From: RPQJ01 sp963712815
GTDB lineage: Bacteria; Pseudomonadota; Gammaproteobacteria; Steroidobacterales; Steroidobacteraceae
Length of the DNA stretch: 64,000 nt
Direction of reading: 5' to 3'
Assembly (NCBI GenBank): GCA_963712815.1
Contig: CAVQJL010000003.1
Coordinates: 1 to 64,000 of the forward strand
Position numbers and translations under genes: made by a program
Notes under the pieces: generated by a model
What the model saw: the letters and a program-made list of their open reading frames with translations, nothing else
What the model was told of the DNA's origin: nothing
Database searches by the model: none
Part shown: positions 48,427 to 57,200 of the stretch, piece by piece
Layout of the letters: the number at the start of each line of letters is the position of its first letter
Position numbering within the stretch: position 1 is the first letter of the stretch

Positions 48427-49013
48427 ATGAACAGCAACGCCAACGTAATGGACACAGTCGAGAACGCCATGGAGCCGGTGCAGGATTCGGCCCGGACAGC
48501 CGCGCGCACCGGGTCGCCGGAGTTCCGCAACCTGATCGCCGACGTCGAAGAACTGATCAAGCGAGTCGCGCATGTCGATGACGCCGACCTGGCGCGAGCG
48601 CGCGAGAAACTCCAGGGCACCTTGACCGCCGCCAAGACGGCGGTGCACGACGGCACGGAGCGCGTGAAGACCACCGCCCGGCTGGCGCCCGGCTGGCGGC
48701 CGAGGAACTGGACAGCCTCGGCGATCGGCTGCGCAGGCGCCTGGTCGCGACGATCGCATGCACCGTTGCTGCGAGCGTCGCGGTACTGCTGCTCTGCCTG
48801 CTGGTGATCACGATGGCCTGGGACACGCCGTACCGCACCATCGTCGTTGCGGGGCTGGCGCTCGCCTTCGCCGTCGCCGCAATCGTCACCGGCGGGCTGG
48901 CGTTGCGCGAGCGGGAGGAATCCGCCGCTGCCTTTCCACGCCTGAGCACCGCTTTGGACCAGGATCGGGAACTGCTGCGGGAGGTTCTGGCCGCACGGGA
49001 GAACCGCTCATGA
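48427..49013 (+). pseudogene. YqjD/ElaB-YqjE-like membrane protein split by an 11-bp tandem duplication
   Basis: Residues 1-85 (SNANVMDTVENAMEPVQDSA, then FRNLIADVEELIKRVAHVDD, DLARAREKLQGTLTAAKTAV) form an ElaB/YqjD/DUF883-like amphipathic coil. Just after VKTTARLA the frame fails: CCCGGCTGGCG occurs twice in tandem at 48677-48698. With one copy the reading continues in AAEELDSLGDRLRRRLVATI, a YqjE-like pair of membrane helices (ACTVAASVAVLLLCLLVITM; TIVVAGLALAFAVAAIVTGG) and ends REVLAARENRS at 49013, giving about 191 residues. So one ancestral gene appears to fuse what E. coli has as yqjD and yqjE. As written, the product would end with a nonsense Arg/Ser-rich tail. The following gene overlaps as ATGA. 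Confidence 0.7.
48677..48698. repeat. 11-bp perfect tandem duplication
   Basis: CCCGGCTGGCG is repeated twice head-to-tail (48677-48687 and 48688-48698). It sits exactly where the YqjD/YqjE-like gene changes frame, and removal of one unit restores the protein. Replication slippage is the obvious origin. Confidence 0.95.
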
Positions 49014-49291
49014 ACCAAGCGACGGTGACGGACAAGCCCGATGCGCTCGACAAGCTGGCCGAGACGCGCAGTGAATTCCGCGAAATCCTGCGGCCCGCCG
49101 AGAAGCACGGGTCGAACGGGCGTTTCCCACGGAGCGCGACGATGCGTGCGTTGACGAGCGGAGGCGCAGTGTCGGCCGCGGCGCTCGTCGGAGTCGCAAT
49201 CCTGGCGACGCGGCCGAGCGTCACGGGTCGCCTCGCGCGGGCCGTGCCATTGGTCGGCATGCTCAGGGAACTCGGCCGGGGCGCGCGCTGA
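49010..49291 (+). CDS. Small protein, YqjK-like position, unknown function
   Basis: A 93-residue protein overlapping the previous stop as ATGA. The first half is charged (VTDKPDALDKLAETRSEFRE), the second half has a single hydrophobic segment (GGAVSAAALVGVAILATRPS) and a basic end. In E. coli yqjD-yqjE-yqjK form an operon of small inner-membrane proteins; here the third position is occupied by this gene, though the sequence similarity to YqjK is not clear. Likely a membrane-peripheral partner. Confidence 0.55.
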   Translation: MNQATVTDKPDALDKLAETRSEFREILRPAEKHGSNGRFPRSATMRALTSGGAVSAAALVGVAILATRPSVTGRLARAVPLVGMLRELGRGAR

Positions 49292-49365
49292 CCCAAGGTT
49301 GCGCCGTCAGCGCAAGGCATCGACAGAAAGCGTCGTTCGAGCACGCACCACCGGAGGAGCCAGTC

Positions 49366-49707
49366 ATGATCACCAATCGAATCACCACGCGGATGACCAC
49401 GCTCGCCGTGGTGATCTCATCAGCGCTGCTGGGCACCGTCGCTGCCCAGGCGAACCATCACGTAGCCGCGGATGCGAAGCGCACCGAAGTCGGCTCGCCG
49501 AAGAGCATCGTGGACGAGGCCACGCCGGCCCTGTCTGCGAGCTTCGACGCGATGGATGTCAACGACGACGACAAGCTCACTCGCCGCGAGTTCAGGACGT
49601 GGCACGAGTCGCGCAAGGCCAGGATGGACGCGGACCCGGCCGCGCGGTCCACTGCCGACGACAAGGCGCCGAGCAGCCCCACCCCTCCCGGGGACACCGG
49701 TGAGTGA
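49366..49707 (+). CDS. Secreted EF-hand protein
   Basis: A 113-residue protein with an N-terminal signal (TTLAVVISSALLGTVAAQAN) and one canonical EF-hand loop, DVNDDDKLTRREF, with acidic or Asn side chains at positions 1, 3 and 5, Lys at 7 and Glu at 12. The preceding helix is ATPALSASFDAM and the tail is Pro/Ser-rich (DDKAPSSPTPPGD). It probably binds calcium outside the inner membrane. It has its own ribosome site (GGAGGAGCC) and lies between other small envelope proteins. Confidence 0.75.
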   Translation: MITNRITTRMTTLAVVISSALLGTVAAQANHHVAADAKRTEVGSPKSIVDEATPALSASFDAMDVNDDDKLTRREFRTWHESRKARMDADPAARSTADDKAPSSPTPPGDTGE

Positions 49708-49901
49708 ACTTCGGCGCAGGCACGACCGCGCGCGACACATTTGACTTGTGGGCTCATTCCTACAAGGCATTCGGCGTTGTACCGATTTGGCCACTCGGCC
49801 CTTGCGCGCACCATTCGTACGCACAGACGACGAACCGGTAACTGACGAGGCTCCAGCACGAACGTTCGCCCAACCAACTTCCACCGATGGAGTATCGACA
49901 G

Positions 49902-50276
49902 ATGACAGACATCAGAAGCTACCTTGCCGCACTGGCGGCAACTCTTTTGCTGGTAACCGGGTGCAACCGCGCCGAATCGCCCCAGGAGACCGCTCAGGAC
50001 GTGGCCGAGGCGCAGCAGGAGGGGGCGGAGGAAGTCGCGGAGGCGCGGGCCGATGCGGCACGGGATCGCATGGATGCGGACAACATGATCAACGAGTCGG
50101 CGGCTGAGAACGACTACGCGACCATGATCGCCCAGGCCGAGGCAGACCACAAAGTAGCCATCGACAGCTGTGAGGTCCTGGCGGGTGACGCGCAGCAGGC
50201 CTGCAAGGATGAGGCCGATGCACGGCTAGAGGCCAGCAAGGCCGAGGCGGAACGACTGCGACTGCTTGGAAGCTGA
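49902..50276 (+). CDS. Lipoprotein with Ala/Glu-rich coiled coil
   Basis: A 124-residue lipoprotein starting at ATG 49902; the lipobox LVTGC gives acylated Cys near residue 21 after SYLAALAATLLLVTG. The mature part is highly charged and Ala-rich (VAEAQQEGAEEVAEARADAA, RDRMDADNMINESAAENDY) with one Cys pair later (DSCEVLAGDAQQACKDEADA) and then EASKAEAERLRLLGS. Similar coiled lipoproteins occur in environmental proteobacteria stress clusters. Function is unknown. Confidence 0.7.
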   Translation: MTDIRSYLAALAATLLLVTGCNRAESPQETAQDVAEAQQEGAEEVAEARADAARDRMDADNMINESAAENDYATMIAQAEADHKVAIDSCEVLAGDAQQACKDEADARLEASKAEAERLRLLGS

Positions 50277-50421
50277 GCGGTCATTGACGACGAGATTCAG
50301 CTCTCAGGAAGCGGGTGGGTCATGGCCGCTGAGTCGCGTCGAGTCTCCGCTCGTCGTGCCATCGGCCCGCTGACCCTCGACCGCGAGCCCGGTGGGTTCA
50401 TTCCGTAACCAGGAGAGTGTC

Positions 50422-50929
50422 ATGCCCCGGATGAGCCTGTTCGGGGAACAATCACTGACTCTGGTCGCCGCGACCTTCTCGGATCAAGCGACCGCCGCCG
50501 AAGCCGCGACGGAACTGCGGGCCGACATGCGGCAAGTCGAGGTCGACCTGGTTCGCCCGAGGGAAGGTGGAACCGGAATCGGCGGGGATCTGGCGCACGG
50601 CCATTCGCTCGCATCTGGCGCTGGGTCCGGCCGGTCTCGTGCTGGGCGTCGTGACAGCCGTGGTGCTCGTGGCGCTCGGATGGCCTGCAGAGGCGAGTTC
50701 ACCCGTGTTCACGATGCTGTTCCTGGCGACGCTCGGCCTGTTCGCCGGCCTGATGCTGGCCAGGTTCCTCACGCTGCGCCCCGACAGGAGCAGGGTCACG
50801 CTGTCGATCCGGAGCCGCAATCGTGCGGGCCAATGGGCAGTCGTCGCTCACCCGAGGAGCCCGGCGCAGTCGGAGTTGGTGGTCGATCGCCTGGAGAAGG
50901 CGGGCGGCACGGTGATCCGGTCACTCTAG
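50422..50929 (+). pseudogene. Two-helix membrane protein, one +1 frame change
   Basis: The start ATG 50422 has AGGAG 10 nt upstream. The N-terminal part (FGEQSLTLVAATFSDQATAA, TELRADMRQVEVDLVRP) is a soluble GAF/ACT-like strand-helix-strand. After an extra A near 50560 (CCG-A-GGG) the reading continues KVEPESAGIWRTAIRSHLAL, helix GLVLGVVTAVVLVALGWP, helix FTMLFLATLGLFAGLMLARF and a C-terminal stretch ending EKAGGTVIRSL. Correcting one base gives about 168 residues. The same family is often seen as an uncharacterised small inner-membrane protein in stress loci. I do not recognise a named function. Confidence 0.6.
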
Positions 50930-51213
50930 GCTGCCGATCGATGGCACAGGGGGCACACGCGACAACCTAGGACGCACCGAGCGAATGTTGTCGCTCGAGA
51001 TGGGCGGCACGTTCAAGGATCCGCACCTGAGCCCCCAGCCCGGGCCGCTCGTCGCACGTGCGGCGGTAGCGGTGGCGCTCTACGCGATTGCGCCGCCTGC
51101 AGCCCTGCTCGCCCTGATCGAGACCGGTCCGGGCAAGGACGTCGGTTGTCATCCCTCGGCGGCCTGAGCGTCCATACTGGGCCGGCTCCCACAGGCAGCA
51201 CTGGTTCCCGCCC

Positions 51214-54200
51214 ATGAACTCGAAACGTGACGGCCTCCTGGCTCGACTGCGACGCGTCGCACCCTGGTCGCGTCCGCGCGGCCTGGCGCTGGACGCTTCG
51301 CTGGCGGAACCGCCGCTGAGGTCGGAGCTGTTCAGCGCCGACCAGATGGAGCAACACGGCCGGTATCTCGCGGAATCGCACGTGCTGGCGACGGGGCCTG
51401 CGCCGGACCAGCTGCTCCCCCGCCTGGCGGCCAACGAGCAGATTCTCCTCCGGGTCTTCGAGCAGCTCACCGACGCGGTCACGGCGGGCCGCCGCGTGAC
51501 GCCAGCCAGCGACTGGCTGCTCGACAACTTCTACCTGATCGAGGAGCAGATCCGTACCGCCAGGCGCCACCTGCCGCGAAACTACAGTCGTGAGCTCCCC
51601 CGCCTCGCCAATGGAGCGTCGGCCGGCTTCCCCAGGGTCTGGGACATTGCGCTCGAGACGATCGCGCACGGCGACGGACGTGTCGACCTGGAGGGCCTGA
51701 CCCGCTTCATTGCCGCGTACGAAGGCGTTTCGCCACTGAACCTCGGGGAGCTGTGGGCGATCCCGATCATGCTGCGGCTCGCGCTGATCGAGAACCTCCG
51801 CCGCGTGGCGTTGCGAATTGCGGCGGGGCGCCTCGACCGGGACCTCGCGGGCGAATGGGCACGCGCGATGATCACCACCATCGACCAGGATCCCAAGAGC
51901 CTGATCCTGGTCGTCGCGGACATGGCCCGCTCGAAACCCCCGATGTCCGCACCGTTCGTTTCCGAGTTCGTGCGGGGACTGCAGGGCCAGAGCCCGGCCC
52001 TTGCCCTGGCGCTGACCTGGGTCGAGCAACGACTGGCAGAGGACGGCCTGTCTACCGAGCAGCTGGTGCAGTCGGGCAACCAGATCCAGGCCGCCGACCA
52101 GGTCACCATCGGCAACACGATCGGCAGCCTGCGTTTTCTCGCGTCCGTCGACTGGCGCAGCTTCGTCGAGTTCATGAGCGTGGTGGACCAGGCACTGCGC
52201 GGGGCCCCTGACGACTGCTATGCCCGGATGGACTTCGAGACCCGCAACTGCTACCGCCGGGTGATCGAACGGATCGCGCGGCGCAGCGAGCATTCGGAAC
52301 GGGAGGTTGCGGAAGCCGCGCTGCGGCTGGCGCGCGACGCGGCCGAACGCATGGATGCGGATGACGGGGATCGCGCGCGGCGCGCGCACGTGGGTTACTA
52401 CCTCGTCGGACACGGGCTCGAGGAACTCGAGCGAGTCGTGCGGTATCGCCGTACCCAGGCGGATGTCCTGCGGGATACCGTCGGGCGGATGCCGCGGCTG
52501 GCGTACCTCGGCTCGATCACGCTGGTCACGGCGTCGATCACAGGATTGCTGTGGTCGATCGCGCACGCCGATGGCGTCGCGGGATGGCGCCTGACCCTCG
52601 TAGTCGTGGTGGCGGCGATCGCGTCCAGCCAACTCGCAGTCGCGCTCGTCAACTGGCTCGCGACCCTGCTCGTCACGCCGCGCGCGTTGCCGCGCATGGA
52701 TTTCTCGGGCGGCATCCCGGCGTCGTCGAGCGCCCTGGTGGTCATTCCAACAATGATCTCCAGCACCAGCGACATCGACGAGCTCGTCGAGGCCCTCGAG
52801 GTACGCTTTCTCGCCAATCGCGACGCGAACCTGCGATTCGGCCTTTTGACGGACTTCAAGGATGCCCCCGCCGAATCGATGCCGGAGGACGGACCGCTGC
52901 TCGAGCACGCGGCCAGGCGGATCGACGCGTTGAACGCGATCTACTGCTGCGATGCGTTCTTCCTCTTCCACCGCCCTCGCCGGTGGAATCCGGCCGAGCG
53001 CGCCTGGATGGGGTTCGAGCGCAAGCGCGGCAAGCTCGCGGACCTCAACTGGCTGTTGCGGGACGCCGGCCCCACCGATGCGTCCGGGCGGTTCTCGCTC
53101 GTCGTGGGCAACACGAAGCTGCTCGCCGGCATCCGGTACGTGATCACGCTCGACACCGACACGCAACTGCCTCGCGATGCCGCGCGACAGTTCGTCGGCA
53201 CGATGGTACATCCGCTGAACCGGCCCGTGTTCGACGACCGGCTGGGGCGGGTGACCGCCGGCCACGGGATCCTGCAGCCGCGCGTCAGCCCGAGCCTCCC
53301 CGGTACGAACCGCTCCAGGTACGCACGCATGCACAGCGGCGAGCCCGGGATCGATCCGTATACGCGCACCGTCTCCGACGTCTACCAGGACCTGTTCGAC
53401 GAAGGCTCCTTCATCGGCAAGGGGATCTACGACGTCGACGCATTCGAGCGAGTACTGAGTGGCCGGTTTCCCGACAACAGGATACTGAGTCACGATCTCC
53501 TCGAAGGGTGTTACGCGCGCTCGGGACTGGTGAGCGATCTCGAACTCTTCGAGGACTATCCCGCGACGTATGCATCGGACACCGCGCGCCGGCACCGCTG
53601 GATCCGCGGCGACTGGCAGATCGCGAGCTGGCTCCTGCCGCGGGTGCCGGGGCACGCCGGGCAGCCGTACCGCAATCCCCTGTCTGCGCTGTCGCGCTGG
53701 AAAATCGCCGATAACCTGCGGCGCAGCCTCGTGCCGATTGCACTGCTGCTGCTGCTGCTGGCGGCATGGACCGAGTTGCCGTCCATGCTTGCATGGACAC
53801 TCGTGGTGGTGGGAATCGTCCTGGTCCCTCCGCTGCTCGACTCGGTGCGGCAGTTGTTCCGCAAGCCACCGGAGGCGACGCTGCGCCAGCACCTGGATGC
53901 GACCTTGCGCACGGCCGCCGCCCGATGCGCGCACGCAGGCCTGACGCTGGCATGCCTCCCGTACGAGGCCTACGTCAGCGCGGATGCCGTGGTGCGCACC
54001 ACCTGGCGCACGCTGGTCTCGCGCAGGCGACTGCTCGAATGGAGTCCGTTCAGCGCGCATGCCGGCACCGACGGACCTGGCCTGCTGTCGTCCATTCGGT
54101 CGATGTGGATGGCGCCGGCGGTCGCGCTTGCGACCATCGCCTTCCTGGCGACCGCTCGGCCAATGGTGCTGGGCCTCGCGGCGCCGATCCTGCTCCTGTG

Positions 54201-57200
54201 GCTCGTCGCACCGGGCATCACCTGGTGGCTGAGCCGGCCGCTGGTCCGCCCGGAGTCCAGGCTCACCCACCCGCAGCAGGAGTTTCTCCAATTGCTCGCC
54301 CGGCGGACCTGGGCGTTCTTCGAGACCTTCGTCGGCCCCGACGACAATTGGCTCCCGCCGGACAACGTCCAGCAGCAGCCGGGCCCGGTGGTGGCGCACC
54401 GTACGTCCCCGACCAACATGGGCCTTGCGTTGCTGGCCAACCTGGTCGCCCACGACTTTGGCTACCTTCCAACCGGACGGCTCGTCGAACGTACCGCCCG
54501 GTCACTGCGGAGCATGGCGTCCCTGGAACGTCACCGGGGCCACCTCTACAACTGGTACGACACCCGGAGCCTGCAGCCGCTCCTGCCGATGTATGTGTCG
54601 ACCGTCGACAGCGGAAATCTTGCCGCCCACCTGCTGACGCTTCGCGTGGGACTGCTGGCCTTGCCGGACGAACCGATCGTGCCGCCACGGGTGTTCGCAG
54701 GCCTCGGCGACACGCTCGGTGTCCTCACGCAATTGCAGGCAGGCGACGCCACGAAACACCAGGTCGAACTGCGTCGCGAACTCGACCTGGCCATCGCAGC
54801 CGGCGTGACCACGCCCGAAGACGCCCGGCGACGCCTCGACCGGTTGGTCGTGCTCGCGGGCCAGCTTGCAGCGACCGGTGGCAGCGCCGCGGACGCGACG
54901 CCGGCCGACGAGATTCCGCAGTCGGACTGGACCCGCGTGCTGCTCGACCAGTGCCAGGCCGCCCGCGACGACCTTGCTGCACGTGCGCGGTGGACGTCGC
55001 TGGCCAGTCCGCCGGCCGGGCTCGAGACCGTGCTGCCGCATGCCCGGGTACCGACGCTGCGCGAACTCGCACTGCTCGAGGACCGCGTGCTGCCGATCGT
55101 AGAGCGGGAACTCGGCGCGGAGCACGATGCGTCGACGCACGCGTGGCTGCGCGACTTCCAGGCCGAGATTGCCGCAAGCAGCGCGCTCGCGCGGCACGAC
55201 ATCGCCACCATCGAGGAACTGGCCCGGCAGACCGACGCGCTCGCGACCCCGGACTTCGACTTCCTGTACGACACGAGTCGCCGCCTCCTGACGATCGGCT
55301 ACAACGTGACCGAACGACGCCGCGACCCGAGCTACTACGACCTGCTGGCGTCGGAGGCGAGGCTCTGCAGCTTCCTCGCGATCGCACAGGGGCAGCTGCC
55401 GCAGGAGAACTGGTTCGCGCTGGGACGATTGCTGACGGTCGCCGGAGGCGAACCGGTCCTGGTCTCCTGGAGCGGCTCGATGTTCGAGTACCTGATGCCG
55501 CTGCTGGTGATGCCCGAATTCCCGAACACCCTGCTCGAGCAGACCGGCCGGTCGGCGGTGCGACGACAGATCGAGTACGGCAACCAGCGCGGGGTTCCCT
55601 GGGGAATGTCCGAATCCGGCTACAACATGGTCGACGCGAACCTCAATTACCAGTACCGCGCGTTCGGTGTGCCGGGACTCGGGCTGCAGCGTGGCCTTGC
55701 CGACGACCTGGTGGTGGCCCCGTACGCGTCGGCCCTCGCGTTGATGATCGAGCCCGAGGCCGCGTGCGAGAACCTGTGGCGACTCGCCGCCGAAGGAATG
55801 CTGGGCCAGTTCGGCATGTACGAAGCCGTCGACTACACCCCGTCGCGGATACCGCGGGGCCAGTCGATGGCAGTCGTGCGGTCCTACATGGCCCATCACC
55901 AGGGAATGAGCCTGCTGTCGATCGCAGACCTGCTGCTCGACCACCCGCTGCAGCGGAGGTTCGCGTCGGACCCGCAGTGCCAGGCCACCCTGATGCTGCT
56001 GCACGAGCGCATCCCGAAGGCGGCGCCATTCCGTGCGCATCGTGTCGAGTCGCCGCTGACGCATGCGCCGACCGAGACGGCGGCGCCGCAGGTCCGGGTC
56101 ATCAACCACCCCGACACGCCCGTGCCCGAAGTGCAACTGCTGTCGAACGGCCGGTATCACGTGCTCGTGACGGCGGCCGGTGGCGGCTACAGCCGCTGGA
56201 ACGACGTGGCGGTCACCCGCTGGCAGGAAGACCCGACCCGCGACCACTGGGGCAGCTTCTGCTACATCCGCGACACGGCGACCGGCACGTTCTGGTCGAA
56301 CACGGCGCAACCGGTGGCGAAACGGCCCGAGCACTATGAGGCGGTGTTCACCGAGGGACGGGCGGAGTTCCATCGGCAGGACCGCGTGGACAACTCGCTC
56401 ATCGAGACCCGCACGGAAATCGTGGTCTCGCCCGAGGATGACATCGAGCTGCGCCGCATCCGGCTCATCAACCGCTCCGGCCGGCGGCGCACGGTGGAGG
56501 TCACGAGCTACGCCGAGGTCGTCCTGGCCGCGCCGATGGCCGACGCGCTGCACCCGGCGTTCGGCAAGCTGTTCGTGCAGACAGAAATCGTCCGGTCGAA
56601 GCGAGCCGTGCTGTGCACGCGCCGGTCGCGGGCGGACGGCGAACAGTCGGGCTGGCTGTTCCACCTGATGACGGTGACGGGGGTCGCGACCGGAGAGATG
56701 TCCTTCGAAACCGATCGTGCGCGGTTCGTCGGCCGCGGCCGGAGCCTCGCCGACCCGCGCGCGCTCGCCGAACACGGCCGGCTCTCCGGCATTCAGGGCT
56801 CCGTGCTGGACCCTGTCGCAGCCATCCGCCAGGTGATCGAGCTCGAGCCGGACGCGACGGCCACGATCGACCTGTTCACCGGCGCGGCCGCCGCCCGCGA
56901 GACGGCGGAGCACCTGATCGACCGGTACCAGGACCGCCACCTGGCCGACCGGGTCTTCGATCTCGCGTGGACGCACAACCAGGTCGTGCTGCAGCAGTTC
57001 GGCATCTCCGAGGCCCAGGCGCAGGAATACGAGCGACTTGCAGGCTCGGTGATCTTCGCCAACGCCGCGATGCGAGCCGACGCCGGCGTCATATTGAGGA
57101 ATCGCCGGGGCCAGGCGGGACTCTGGGGGTATTCGATTTCCGGCGACCTTCCGATCGTGCTGCTGCAGATCGCGGATCTCGCCAACATCGGCCTCGTCCG

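Noticed and set aside
49741..49770. TTGACT hexamer as a promoter of the lipoprotein gene
   Set aside because: No acceptable -10 lies 16-18 bp downstream.
50985..51167. 60-residue plus-strand frame before ndvB
   Set aside because: It has a hydrophobic middle but no ribosome site and a Pro-rich, uneven composition; not enough to support a gene.
51013..54453. 1146-residue open frame on the minus strand
   Set aside because: It lies opposite ndvB, is Arg/Ala/Gly-rich without domains and is the usual mirror frame of a high-GC gene.
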